Assembly (NCBI RefSeq): GCF_003473485.1
Contig: NC_053047.1
Location: 42,084,972-42,148,971 of the forward strand
Length of the DNA stretch: 64,000 bases
Origin: Medicago truncatula
Lineage: Eukaryota > Streptophyta > Magnoliopsida > Fabales > Fabaceae
Reading direction: 5' to 3'
Shown: positions 12,812 through 23,985 of the stretch, one piece after another
Position numbering within the stretch: the stretch's first letter is position 1
Layout: every line of letters begins with the position of its first letter
The notes under the pieces: generated by a model
Databases searched by the model: none
Seen by the model: only the letters and a program-made list of their open reading frames with translations
Told to the model about the DNA's origin: nothing
Translations under genes and position numbers: made by a program

Positions 12812-14299
12812 TACTAATATCAAGACATTTGGTCTTTTTCTACCCAAGACTACACCTAGCTGGTCAAAGTACCGGATGCATGTGAAAAGTTTTCTCAACA
12901 AGGCTAATACCAGTGTCGGAATATATCAAGCCTCCAAATGTGCACCACTAGCGTCTTCTTCTACTATATCACTTTGCCTCCCTGACGTCATCGTCAAGGA
13001 GGAAACACGGATCGACGGTCATCTGTCCAAAAGTAAGGGTCATCTCCAACTAACAAACATGGTACAAATAGGCATGCAACATAGATTTCATGAAAATAAA
13101 AAGGCTAAATTACTTTTTTGGTCCTCTAACTATTTAATTGGTGTCGGATTGGTCCTCTAACTAAAAATTGATTTATTTCGGTCCCTTAAGTTTCTCACTG
13201 TTACATATTTTGGTCCTTTTCGTTACATTTAATTAAAAACCGTTAGGGTTCATCAATTTCTGGAAAATAGGAAGAACACCATCAACAAAACAAAAACCAA
13301 AACCCAGCAGCAAGAACAAACAATAACAAAACTCATCATCAACAACAACCCAGCAATAGCAACCTACAACAACAATCCAGAAACAACAACAAACAATAAC
13401 AACAATAACCCAGCAGCCACAACAACTAGAAAAAGGAGTAGGAAAAACAACATATTAGGGTTTGTGAAAGTTAGAGGGTCAGAAGAAGAATAAGAAGTTT
13501 GGGAGAAATTGATATCTCAACCCAAATCGATTGAGAAATAGAGTTGAAGTTCTCTGAATTTCTTTGTATCTCTGGATCTTAAAAATCTGTAAAATTCGAA
13601 TTTGGGGGTGAATTGAAATTGGATGGAATGGAATTGGGGGTGAGTGAATTAGGGAAGGTACTAAAATAGAATTTGAGAGAGAGGCCATGGGAGAGGAGAG
13701 AGGGAGAGAAAGAATTTTATTGATTTTTCTTGGTTTTTTCTTCTTATGGGTTTTATGTTGGATGTTTTTATGAAGGTGAATGAGGAAGATGATGAAAAAG
13801 TTGAATAAAGATGATGATCTAACAAACCCTAACGTTTTTTTAATTAAATTTAACGGAAAGGACTAAATGTAGTAACGATGAGAAACTTAAGGGATCGAAA
13901 TAAATCAATTTTTAGTTTGAGGACCAATCCGATACCAATTAAATAGTTAGAGGACCAAAAAGGTAATTTAGCCAAAGAAAAATAAATGAAACATACATGA
14001 CACATTACTCCAGTTTCATAATCATCACCCCTAGCACCAAGTTACACTCTAACTAAAATGCGTTAGTCCCTAATGGTCAATCTACATGTGCATGCTCATA
14101 ATCTGGATTTCACCACTAAACGGAGCCAATTGTCCCACCATTGGACAATATACCCCACCATTGGGCAATACCCCACCATTGGGTAATAACTCCTAAAAAT
14201 TCGATGTTCAGTACCCCACCATTGGACATTATTCTGAATTATCCAATGTATATGAATCGTCACTACCCTACCATTGGGCAGTAACTCCTAAAACTCAAT
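12812..14299 (+). repeat. Unclassified dispersed repeat, copy 2 (interrupted by a MULE)
   Basis: Direct-orientation copy of 9743-10344 with very few differences, split by an 871-base insertion at 13103-13973. Removing the insertion and its duplicated target restores colinearity with copy 1. The left end abuts a Helitron 3' terminus. Confidence 0.8.
13103..13973. mobile_element. Mutator-like (MULE) non-autonomous element
   Basis: The long terminal inverted repeats, about 150 bases, begin GGCTAAATTAC on the left and end GTAATTTAGCC on the right. The flanking 9-base target duplications are aaataaaaa (13094-13102) and aaagaaaaa (13974-13982, one change). The intact empty site aaataaaaa is seen in repeat copy 1 at 10025-10033. 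Nine-base duplications with long TIRs are typical of Mutator-like elements. The interior holds a CAA/AAC-rich tract and GA-rich sequence but no transposase. Confidence 0.88.
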
Positions 14300-15120
14300 G
14301 TTAAAACTCCAAATCGTTCTTCCCTTTTCACTCTCTCTCTTTCTCTATTTATTTCTATATCTAGGCAGTTGAAACAAAGCAAAGGTACTTGTGTTCCCTG
14401 TATGATAAACGATAAAATAGGGAATGATTTTGGTTCATCATTATTAATAATTGACATGAAGAGTGATAATGATGATAGGATTCTTACTTGTCTCCCTAGA
14501 GTGAATATTTGTTTTCTCTCCTTCCTCCTTCAGACCCCTTTCCCAGTCTCTCTCTCTATGTATTTTGATTTTGTTCTTCAAAGTATAGAATGGGTATGTG
14601 TGAAAAAGAATAGGAACCGTTATTATAATAACTCTTTCACTCGCTAACTTCCTTGCTAAAAATGTGGAACTAAATCATGGAGTGGAAAGTGGTGTGTCAT
14701 GGTCATATGAAAGTTGTATCTCCTACTTTCTAGTAATGAATAAATATGATCGTGTGCTTCCTAACTAGTAACTAACATAAACTAGAAACAATTATAATAA
14801 AACTAAGTTAGTAACTTAATAAATGTCACCAATTTTTCCTAATCTAATATAATAAACTATATATTCATAAAGTTTGCTAAAATAAGATAAAATAAAATAA
14901 GACATCAACTAAATAATTAGGAACAAAGATTTGACCATATAATAAATAAAAAATTTGAAAATATTGTTTCCTATGAGAGAAATAATATCATCACTCAATA
15001 AATCATACGATAAAATATTTTTACGTCAAATTATGATAAAATACTTAAGCATAAAAAAAAAAAAAAGATAAAATATTGGGATGTTACAAAAGTACATTCA
15101 TTTTGAAACAATTTTTTTTT
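14300..15120. other. Gene-free stretch
   Basis: Part of the inserted block. Includes a CT-rich tract near 14325-14345 and AT-rich sequence. A 92-codon plus-strand frame at 14369-14647 has no recognisable family features. Confidence 0.4.
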
Positions 15121-15182
15121 GCTAAAACGACACTCATTTTAAAACGGATGGAGTAGTAGATAAATTCCTCGTAATCATACAA

Positions 15183-15985
15183 CTTTAGGACAAAACTTAG
15201 GCAATGCGTCTACAAATACCGAGTCCATCACCAACAGAAGTGAGAGCAAATTCAACACGAGAATCATCTGTGATTTTTTTGTTGAATTCAATTGCTGCTA
15301 TTCTTTGTGGTCTAGAATGCATTGGAACTTTCTCTTCAGGCCATGCAACACGTCCACCCCATTAAATATTGTCATATATAAGTAATCCACCAACTCACTT
15401 GAACATTCTATTTTTTCTCTTGATCAATAATTCGATGATATTTCTCTCATTCTCTCGTTTTACAAGGATACATCGGCTAATATACTACTACTATCACAAA
15501 GTAGTTACGAAGTTAGTTATAACCAAAACACCGACTTACTTGTCCAGAAAGCTGAACAGGCCTAACTAATTAACTTACATAAGATCTACTAGAACTAAAC
15601 CTCGGTTAATCAGTTTGGAGGTTCATTAATTTCAGAGACTAAATTAAATTGTATGTTCTCAACAACTTTTAGGGATTAAAACCAATGATTCGTTAATTTC
15701 AGAGACTAGCTAATTTTTATTTTTAACGTTTATTTTTAGTGTTACTATTGTTTAATTTATCTATCTGTGATCCAGTTCAACTGTAGTTGAAAACCTATTA
15801 AATCATAATCTTGAGGTCTCACTGATTAGATCTTCGGTTTGAATTTCAAAACATTAGATTGAATAATTACCAAGGATGATTCTCAGTGGCATTCCTCAGC
15901 TCTTTGAGAGGCTTTGGCTCTCTAGGGTAAACAGCAGGCTCCAATATATAATGCAACACAATTGTTCATCAATGAGTCATCAATG
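15183..15985 (-). pseudogene. Broken copy of the CCoAOMT-like gene
   Basis: Matches the gene at 26304-28379 in pieces. The last exon is represented by about 190 bases ending at 15395 and is then joined directly to intron 4 sequence, so the 5' third of that exon is gone. A second jump near 15700 removes exons 3 and 4. Exon 2 survives at 15873-15951, but its acceptor is changed (gttgcat in place of gttgcag). Exon 1 is absent. The retained intron sequence proves a DNA-level duplication, not a processed copy. It cannot encode a methyltransferase. Confidence 0.92.
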
Positions 15986-16194
15986 TTGAAAATGTTTGTA
16001 TACTTTGGTTGTTCATTTTTATTTGATCAAGGTTAGTTACTTTTACATTTTAATAATTAAAATGAAATATATTATCAACACAAAATGTCCTTCCTAACAA
16101 AAGGTGTAACAAGGAAAAACAAAAGAGTCTGAACAATATTTACAAACCGGTAACAAAAAACAACAAAAAAGAAACACGAAAGAAATAACAACTA

Positions 16195-16790
16195 TCAGTA
16201 GCCCAACATTGCGAGAGGACTAAGCCACCAACCATGGTAATTGAGAGATAACTGAATAAATTTCTCTTTCAACCACGAGAAAGAAAGTGCCTTTATTTTG
16301 TCCACAATCCGCATAATCGAGCATTCTTTAACTTTGAAAATGCTGTTATTTCTTTCTTTTTATATTTCCCACGTGGTAGCAAACCAAATGACGTTTAAAA
16401 TTGTGTGCCGCACATGAGGTCCACCACCACCAAAACAAAATTGTGTAAAATGACCTGATACATCTAGCGGGACGATAGTGGAAATGCCAATCCAACGGAA
16501 AATATTGTTCCAAACCGTCCCAAAGATAGAGCAATGTAAAAATAAATGATTAACAGTTTTCAGAGAGCCGCAACCAGTAACGAACAAACAAGAATCAGTA
16601 TTCAGAACACCACACCGACAGTAAGTTATCTTTGGTTTACAATCTATTCTGAAACAGACGCCAAGCAAAAATCACAACCTTCGGGAGGATATTCTTTTGC
16701 CATAACACCTTTCCACTAACCTTAATTTGCTCAAACTTATGTTTTTGTTGATTAAACAAATATGGAAATGGATAAACTAAACTATCAGTG
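16195..16790 (-). pseudogene. LINE (non-LTR retrotransposon) ORF2 C-terminal relic, zf-RVT region
   Basis: Minus-strand translation gives WQKNILPKVVIFAWRLFQNR, a stop, then CFRIDCKP...GCGSLKTVNHLFLHCSIFG and WNNIFRWIGIS. This is the Cys/His zinc-binding region found after reverse transcriptase in plant LINEs. It continues as ATTWEI, an in-frame stop where Trp is expected, then KERNNSIF and a tail ending LSPLAMLGY. In-frame stops mark it as dead. No upstream endonuclease or RT domain is present, so it is a 5'-truncated remnant. Confidence 0.8.
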
Positions 16791-16799
16791 GGTTTGTCA

Positions 16800-17818
16800 T
16801 CGTATCTTGTCATAAAATATCATTTATATATATACGAGTCTTCACATTTATGTGTTACTCAATTTAATGTATTAGTGATCATTACTCAATTTATCTTGTC
16901 ATAATTTTTTATATTTAATTATTTTTAAAAATTTAAATTTTGGAGAAATATTACCTTATTAATGTTATTAATTGGTGCCCACAATTTTTCAAGTACCGAA
17001 AATTCTTCTTTTAACAAGATTGTGTAATGCTTTTATGTGAGTTCATTAAGCATGACATAAAATGTTTTGTTGGATCACATTTTTGTTACATGAATGACAC
17101 TCATTCAAATTCTTCCTAACTCTCAAATGTTTTGTTGCACTCTCAACTACTCATTACCAACATTTTGTAGGAAACACATGCAAAAAGCTCCATAAGGTTA
17201 GCATATTTATCTTATTCTTGCTTATAAAAGGATAAATGGTACATAAGAGGGATACACCGCGTTACAGAATAGTGAGAGAGCATGGCAGAAACATGCTATA
17301 GTTAAGTTCCCTTGAGAGTTTACCTTACTATGCTATTTTCTATGTTTATATTAGTACTATTTACTTTCTTTGTCGGGTCCATAGGAATTTCTTTCAGCCA
17401 AGAACCAATAGATTTTGATATTTTCTATAAATTGTTAATTTTGTCTATGACCTTTTACATCAAAATTCAAAGAATTACGTGGATTGGTATGAATTTTTTA
17501 CAAATGCAACTTTTTTGATGAGTATAGCTTTTTTTGAAATATTTATAGCGTCTTTTTTCTATAACCAATTTTATCATCTTTAAAAAATTTGAACTTATTT
17601 AATTTATTTCAAAAAAGTGTTACTAAATTTGAACCAATTTAATTCATGCGCGGTGCTAATTCACGCATCTGTCAAATTCGATAAGTTTCATATCTTCTCT
17701 TATATTTCTTGATTATTGTTATTTATTTCTTTGGCATAGAAGTATGATTAATTTTATTTTAGATTTGGTAATTGAATTATTTGTTGATGAAAAAGAAAAT
17801 TAAATTATATTTGAGTAA
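16800..17818. other. Gene-free stretch
   Basis: AT-rich. A 68-codon plus-strand frame at 17312-17518 starts with a hydrophobic run that could pass for a signal peptide, but nothing downstream is recognisable and no splice partner was found. Confidence 0.4.
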
Positions 17819-17949
17819 GTCCCGTGAGCATAGTCCAGTTGGTAGGACAATGAATTATTATATCCAGGGGACGGAGTTCGAACCTCGAACACCTCACGTA
17901 TTCACCTTGGTGAATTCTATCCACTAAGCTACCTGACCAAAATAATAAT
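17819..17949 (+). mobile_element. tRNA-derived SINE, full-length copy
   Basis: Pol III A-box-like catagtccagttggtagg and B-box ggagttcgaacctcg are followed by a hairpin-like ttcaccttggtgaattcta and an AAT-rich tail. A 16-base target duplication flanks it (aattatatttgagtaa at 17803-17818, aattatacttgagtaa at 17950-17965, one mismatch). It is the same family as the copy at 20701. Confidence 0.85.
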
Positions 17950-17965
17950 AATTATACTTGAGTAA

Positions 17966-18768
17966 TTGTAAAAATTTTGTTCCTCTTTTTCATCTAATTG
18001 ATCAATGTTTGAGTAATTATTTGTTCAACAAAAACACGAAAGGCCAAAATGAGAAAGTGATGTAATTGCAATGAGAATAAAACATTTTTACAAGTATATA
18101 TTTGCAAGTAAACAAAAACTCATTTCTTTTCTTTTACTTTCATCGAGCCATAGATTTTCTTAAATTCATAATTTTCTTAAAGTTTGTTATATCCAAAAAA
18201 ATCTTTAATTTTAGTTAAGAACAAAAAAAAGCGCCTAAAGAATTGCACCTAAGTTTTATCCATTCTAAAATTATAGCAATCATATTTTTTAAACAAAATT
18301 TGGAAGAAAAAAAATGATAAAATATATTCAAAATTTGGTTATGAATATCTTCTATTTTGCTTCTTCAATGATCCGGAAAAATCATATTTTAAAATCAACA
18401 AATACACACATTTTTTACCAAAAACTACATGGATTTGATTATACCGTAAGATACGTTAAGGTGTCATTCTATCACAATCACAACAATCAATTACCACCAC
18501 TACCATCAAAATGTAGGCCAAGGAGCTCAAATGAAAGACGTATGGATCTGGTGGTCCACGAGTAGCATTTATTCCACATTTAAACCACAAATTCTTAAAA
18601 TATCATTTTTTGGCTGCATGTTAACTACTCGCTCTTCCTAACTCTCTCATAGTTGTAAACTTTTTAATTCCTATCCTGACTAGAAAGAGAGCATTTGAAT
18701 GAGCAAACCACTCTCAACCTTTTAGGAATAAATTAAACAAATTTAAACTACTCTCGTTAATAACACAT
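17966..18768. other. Gene-free stretch, includes DGD2 downstream flank
   Basis: No supported gene. The 83-codon plus-strand frame at 18314-18565 has no recognisable features. The right end is probably the 3' UTR and flank of the DGD2-type gene. Confidence 0.4.
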
Positions 18769-18818
18769 AATCTTTCAAACCTTATGTCCCGGAAATCTTT
18801 CAAACCTTATGTCCCGGA
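18769..18818. repeat. 25-bp tandem duplication across the DGD2 stop codon
   Basis: The unit aatctttcaaaccttatgtcccgga occurs twice without a gap, at 18769-18793 and 18794-18818. The right-hand copy contains the stop codon of the DGD2-type gene (18807-18809), so the other copy puts a second, in-register version of the stop region into the 3' UTR. Confidence 0.95.
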
Positions 18819-21800
18819 AGTATTAGCAAACCCAAGTTCCTTGCGCAGCTGTTCATCGGGTTGCAAGCTATGTGGAATGGCACCAAATATTCTTCGCGAT
18901 ATTTCAAACCCAGAAGCTACATGATGTACAAATGCTGATGCATCCTCTACTGTCTGTTGCAAATATAACGAAGTAGACAGATAGTTTGAAGTAGTTCTAG
19001 ATAATAATTTTCTCTCAGATGGCTTGTCGAGGTCAACGGCCTTAAGAAACCGTTCTGTGGCAGCCTCCCATGAAAGGTCATGTCTCTGAGCGTCGGTAGG
19101 TTGGCCGGGTTCTTCGGTCAATGCCTTAAGTGTTAGTTCAACAAATTCCTTGTGATTATTATACGTCCAACAATTCGGGAACTGCTTGAAAAACTCATTT
19201 GAGCAATGGTCCGCGCACACAACAATTTTTCCCATTGCTAAAGCTTCTGCTGTTGTCGTGCAAACCACATCTGTTGTGCTCGGATTAATAAACAATTTGA
19301 AACTGGAGCAGAGGAAATAAAGTGTTAAAGAGTAAACATACACATGTTCCCAATCCATCAGCACATTGTCAAAGAGATGAAGAAAAAACTTTAACACACC
19401 ATTCAGACAAAAACAAAATACAAAGCGCAAGAGATAAATATGAAACTTACTCATGAAATAGACCATCAGCATGATCACAGGCTGGATGAACTCTAACTGT
19501 CATTTCCAGCTTTTTAGCAGCTTCTTGAACTTCATCAGAATCCTCTCCACTTCCAAATAAATCAAGTTCAAGAGCAGATAATTCCTTTTGATGATCATTA
19601 AGAAGTTGGAGCAGCTCCTTGTAGCCTTTGCTCCATATCATTTTCCCAATAAAATAGGCACCTTTGGTAAAGGCAATCTCTCCATTTTGTTGTTGCTCCC
19701 TTTTTTTCTTGCCAATCTCAAGGAACTTTGGATTAACTCCATGAACGTTACAGACGATGGACCCAGGGTAATCCTGAGTGGCAGCAGAGAGTCTGATTAC
19801 CTGCAATCATACAGCTAATCAGTTCAGACAGAGCAAGCGCATGCAATGGTTGCAACAAGTTCATGAAAGCGGTAAATATTATTACTACTTTGACTCTATT
19901 TAATAACATGTATCCTAAAACACTGTTTAATTTTACAATGACACTTTTGAGAATGCACTGATCTTTTTTTGAGATCAAGAAGATTAATTTCATTTAACTA
20001 AATTTCTTAATAGGTGTGAAGTTAGTTATTTTTACTAATCAAGATCGGAAGGAGTATTTTCACAACTAATCATAAGAACAAAGCTTCATTTCCCACTGCG
20101 GTGATATTTATGAATACAACTTGAGAATGTAAAGCTCCCACCTCAAGAAAAAACTCATGTTATCTTTAGATAAGGTGTTAGTTTTACCCACACAGATGAA
20201 TACACCAAAAAACGTTATGTATATTGCACACTCTTCAATCCTTTTATATATATGGGAGTTAGGAGATTACATTGTTCAATAACCTTGTATGAAATACATA
20301 GTCATTGGATTGCATACTTTTGTCTCGATCATGAACGTTTAACTTTAGATAAATTGAATATTCAAAAGTATGTTATAGTCAACACGTACTTGTATTTTAA
20401 AAAATAGTGTGCTATAGTATCAACTGGATAAATTCAATGAAATATAATTGATGAAATCCAAAGTCTAATAAGTTATTCAGTAGTGTATGAAAAAAGGGTG
20501 AGCAGATCCTCCCTGCAGGTCAATATCACACCACTGAGCTATTGTTTATCAACCAGTTGATTCAATAGCATCAACTCAATCTAATTGTTAGTGATGGGGA
20601 AGATAAGATGACCATTTAATTTAACTTTGCAGGTGAAAAAATATGCAATAATTTCATGTCTCTAGTTTCTTTCATTGCATAAGTAAAAGACAGTATAGTG
20701 TCCCCGTGAGCATAGCTCAGTTGGCAGGGACATGCATTGTTATATGCAGGGGCCGGGGTTCGAGCCCCGAACACCCCACTTATTCACCTGGAAAAAGGTG
20801 AATTCTAGCCACTGGCTACTTGACCCAACAAAAAAAAAAAAACAGTGTAGTATGCCAAGGTAAACACTGGATACATAAATATTGTTTGTGAAAAGAAAAA
20901 GAAAAATTTACCTTGTGACAATATATACCAACAACCCAGTTGTTTAAATATTTCAGTAAAAATGCTTGCAGGGTTCCATTCTTCTCTCTCTTCACATATG
21001 CTAAATAATTGGTGTGAATAATTCCTATAACTAGCTTGAATTTAGTTTTCCATCTTTTCCCATGATGAAACCACGTCAGGTGCTCAGGCTCTTCTAGAAC
21101 AGCAATATCTGCATCTTTGTCGGGGATAATTTCTGAAATATCGCCAACAGCAAGAATGCTCCTTTTATCTCTAGAAAACTGCATAGTAAGCATATCATAA
21201 ATTAGCACTACTTGTATAACAAAAGGTATCATGATGTCAATTGGAAATCACTCAGGTCTCATATAATTGCAAGTAAACAAAACTAAATAAAACAGAAATC
21301 GAGAATTTTGAAAACCGGGAAATGGCTCCAACTATGGACCCAAGTAAGTCAAAGAAACACATATTATTATTCAAACATTGGCGACTTGAAGTTGCAAAAC
21401 CTCATTCATTAGCAAACCATTTTTCCAAAATAACTTTTTTTCCATGATGGCCTAACTTAAACTTTGGTATTCACTTTCATGTGTGCATATTTCAGTGATT
21501 TTGTCCAAGTTTACAATATTTCCAGTTAATGACAAATATACAAACAGTGAGAGAAGTTAACACCTTTCCCGGATAAAACTTTATGCTGAAACCAGATGCA
21601 AATCCAACTCTATCCTCAAGCCATTGGCGAATATATTTCTCCTGCTCTGCAGGAGAATCAAATGTAATATTGTTCGGATATACTACTTTTTGATCTTTCA
21701 ATGATAACCAAGGGATCACCAAGGTGACATTCCTTATCCCAGCTTTGTAAAGATACGCCGCACGAAAGAGAGGATTCACTGCTGTTCCGGTCAACCAAGG

Positions 21801-21845
21801 AAGGCTAGCAGTAGTAAAAATCGCAGTATGCCGTTTCTGATCCAT
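18807..21845 (-). CDS. DGD2: Digalactosyldiacylglycerol synthase, DGD2 type
   Basis: Transfers galactose from UDP-galactose to MGDG to make DGDG at the chloroplast outer envelope; the DGD2 type is known mainly for phosphate-starvation lipid remodelling. Four exons: 21564-21845, 20912-21178, 19451-19800 and 18807-19302, all GT-AG, giving 464 residues (Arabidopsis DGD2 is 473). Visible landmarks are IFTTASLPWLTGTAVNPLFR near the N-terminus, LEEPEHLTWFHHG, IGIIHTNYL, YIGKMIWSKGYKELL-type GT-B fold sequence, and the nucleotide-sugar site STTDVVCTTTAEALAMGKIV with a Glu in TAEALAMGK. There is no long N-terminal extension as in DGD1. A 5'-UTR intron (about 21846-22422) ends directly at the ATG. Intron 2 (1.1 kb) carries a SINE. 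Reading frame is intact. Confidence 0.95.
20701..20841 (+). mobile_element. tRNA-derived SINE in DGD2 intron 2
   Basis: Shows a near-consensus A-box tagctcagttggcaggg and B-box ggggttcgagccccg, then ttcacctggaaaaaggtgaa, an ACAA-A tail, and a target duplication (acagtatagt at 20690-20699, acagtgtagt at 20842-20851). Inserted in the sense opposite to the host gene. Better conserved than the 17819 copy, so probably younger. Confidence 0.88.
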
Positions 21846-22025
21846 CTATTTAGTGGATTTAAAATATAAATCTAATGGCACTTCAGAACTCCCAAAGAAC
21901 AAGTAAATCACCAGCAAAAACAGCTTGAGAAGACTAACTAACTGATCACTTTAACTGCATTATGAAACAAATGAGGAAAAAACAAAAGATTAGCTGAATA
22001 ACTTTCAACACAAGTCCAAAAAAAC

Positions 22026-22190
22026 TACTCCGTCCGGTCTCGTATATAAGCAAAGATTCTTGTTTTAAATTCATTAAATAGTTAATGTATCTGGTTTATG
22101 TTATAGATGAGTTATTCAATGAATCTGAAAAGAAAACAACAATCTTAGCTTAAATTGTAATTTTTTTTATTAAACAAAGTTACAGAACTG
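22026..22190. mobile_element. Stowaway-like fragment in the DGD2 5'-UTR intron
   Basis: The left end reads actactccgtccggtctcgtatataagcaaag, a Stowaway-type terminus; the right end near aatcttagctta is weak. Similar in style to the MITEs in the sPLA2 introns but not closely matched. Confidence 0.4.
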
Positions 22191-22422
22191 AATCTCATAT
22201 ACCCTTTAAACACCTTTCTGTTATATCAAACTTGAACACTTAAAAACTCAAACTTTACAAACATATATCACAAAAAAGAAAGATTAATAATGAAATCAAA
22301 CTTTTCATCCAATTCCAATTTACAAACAAAGATAAAAGTAAACATAATACCTAATAACATTCAAATTCCATGAATTTAACAAAGAAAATTCAATAAAAAA
22401 TAAAAAGGTTTTTAGTTTTTAC

Positions 22423-22580
22423 CTTTTTGGTGGCGGTGGAAAGAAGGAGAGAAGCAGCGGCGACGATTGGGTGGCAGAGAAGCAGCGGCGGCGATTGGGT
22501 GACGGAGAAGCGGCGGCGGCGATTGGGTGGCGGAGGCAGGTCTGTGGTGAGGATATGGGTGGGTGTGGTGGTTTATGACT
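22423..22580 (-). other. DGD2 5'-UTR first exon (non-coding)
   Basis: Inferred from the donor AAAAAG|gtaaaaac, with its last exon base at 22423. The transcription start was not located; the upper border is approximate. It contains three copies of a 28-base GC-rich repeat. In this otherwise AT-rich window the stretch stands out as GC-rich. Confidence 0.55.
22449..22532. repeat. Three 28-bp tandem repeats, GC-rich
   Basis: The units start gagaagcagcggcg and end gattgggtggc; they occupy 22449-22476, 22477-22504 and 22505-22532 with one to three differences between units. They lie in the presumed first non-coding exon of the DGD2-type gene. Confidence 0.9.
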
Positions 22581-22740
22581 TTCTAACTTCTAATTCTAGT
22601 TGTGCCAGAAAATTTATAGATTAAATAAAGGGTTTTCATTTTTAATTAAACAAAAGGAATTAGTTTGAGAAAAAAATGATTAAAATTAAAATATATTGGG
22701 CCCCACGAAAAAGAAGAACTGTAAAGGAAAAATAATGTAA

Positions 22741-22825
22741 GAAAAACGCCGCCAAGCAGGAGTTGAACCCTTGGCCATGCGGTCTTGCAAATAACGCTCA
22801 ACCACTGAAGTATTGTTAACAGTTT
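22741..22825 (-). mobile_element. tRNA-like (SINE-type) sequence, different family
   Basis: Read on the minus strand: cttcagtggttgagcg resembles an A-box, and aagggttcaactcctgc resembles a B-box, spaced about 35 bases apart. The rest does not fold convincingly as a tRNA (no acceptor stem was found), so a SINE head or decayed tRNA-like insertion is more likely than a functional tRNA gene. Confidence 0.45.
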
Positions 22826-22869
22826 GTCAAATTCTCGCTTTCACCTCTATATAATACTTACTATAGGAC

Positions 22870-22955
22870 CTTACATATAAAAAAAATACATGGGCCCCCA
22901 AAAATTTGAGGCCCAGTGTCGTCGCCCAGCCCCGACGGGCTATGGGCCGGCCCTG
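22870..22955. mobile_element. hAT-type transposon terminus
   Basis: Reading leftward from 22955 the complement begins CAGGGCCGGCCCATAGCCCG and continues with ...GGGCCTCAAATTTTTGGGGG. CAGGGCCGGCCC-type ends are typical of plant hAT elements. No matching opposite end was found in the neighbourhood, so this is a solo end. Confidence 0.55.
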
Positions 22956-23114
22956 TGTACCTTGAAGGAAAGAAGAGGAAACGAAGGAAGATGAGGAGAA
23001 GGAATATTTTTCTGTGTTTGTCTGAAGTAAACGATGTCGTTTCGTGTACGCAAGTTCCCGAGGTTTTTTGGTTTGATACTTCTGCGACCAATCTATGAAG
23101 AGAAAAGAAATGAC

Positions 23115-23698
23115 CAATCCAATTTTAGAATCATTAATTGTCAATTTATTTATTTTCTTCTTACAAAATGTATTATCAAAAACACAATTTTTGTTTAAAA
23201 AAGTTTGTGGATTTTAAAAGATTTAAATCATAAAATTTTAAAATATTTAAAATGACTTTATTAATTTATAAGATTTCGGAGGATTCTATAATTTTATGAA
23301 ATCCGTTGAAAAAATTACTATAATATACTCTCTTTCACAAATTCTCACTATTTTATTTCTTTTCTTTTTTTAGAGTAAAATTTTAAAAGAAATAATAATT
23401 CATAGAAATCTCATGTTTTTATGCTAAAATTTCACTAAAAACATCCCCACAAAATACAATTTATTAAACAATCCTTCAAAATTATAATGTTATTGAATGT
23501 CACATGTTTTTTTAATTAAAAAGAGTTTTAATTGAATACCTCAAAATTAGTCTCTGTTGTTAATTCTCTAACGGAATGTTGTTAAGTCCGTGTTGTTAAT
23601 CATCAAGCAAAATATAAAATATTTATCAAGTAAAATTAATACAAATTTTGAAAAATATAAAATATTATAGAAAGTAGAAACTTATAAATAAAGGTGAC
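23115..23698. other. Gene-free AT-rich stretch
   Basis: No gene or resolved element. Confidence 0.4.
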
Positions 23699-23721
23699 AA
23701 CTAGGGTACCCATGGAAGAAT

Positions 23722-23858
23722 GGTGGGTAATTTACCCCAACCAATACACATTAGTCACATAAGCACATTTTTAAGTGGTATCCATGAATTATCTTGACCC
23801 CACCAACAAATTGCTCATTTTCATTGGTTGGTGGGTAAATTACCCACCATTTTTCAAA
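23722..23858. repeat. Foldback MITE-like inverted repeat
   Basis: atggtgggtaatttaccc followed by caaccaat at 23723-23750 is repeated in inverse as attggttggtgggtaaattacccaccat at about 23825-23852. The arms are themselves partly palindromic (gggtaatttaccc). The spacer of about 75 bases has no coding potential. Confidence 0.7.
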
Positions 23859-23985
23859 GGTAATCTAAAAAAAACCATAAATAAAATGTTTTAAGGGCAA
23901 TAGTTAAGAAAACTGTAAATAAAAAATAAAAAATACTGTACTTTTCCCCTAGGCTTCATAGGTATCTAGTAAGTAGTAAAATTTT

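Larger units (their letters stand above)
9399..15156. mobile_element. Mariner/Stowaway-type ends enclosing a 5.8-kb nested transposon block
   Basis: The left terminus at 9399 (CTACTACATCCGTTTTAAAA...GTGTCGTTTTAGC) and the right terminus ending at 15156 are near-perfect 36-base inverted repeats, each flanked by TA (9397-9398 and 15157-15158). Outside them, the sequence matches the paralogous CCoAOMT flank on the left and the CCoAOMT exon remnant on the right, so the whole block is an insertion relative to the other copy. Within it lie two copies of an unclassified repeat, a PIF/Harbinger element, a Helitron end and a MULE. Either one mariner-like element received the rest, or two solo elements happen to border the block. 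No transposase reading frame was seen. Confidence 0.6.

Noticed and set aside
17821..17900. Candidate tRNA gene from A-box and B-box motifs
   Set aside because: There is no matching acceptor stem, but there is a poly-A-like tail, a 16-base target duplication and a second family copy at 20701; it is a SINE.
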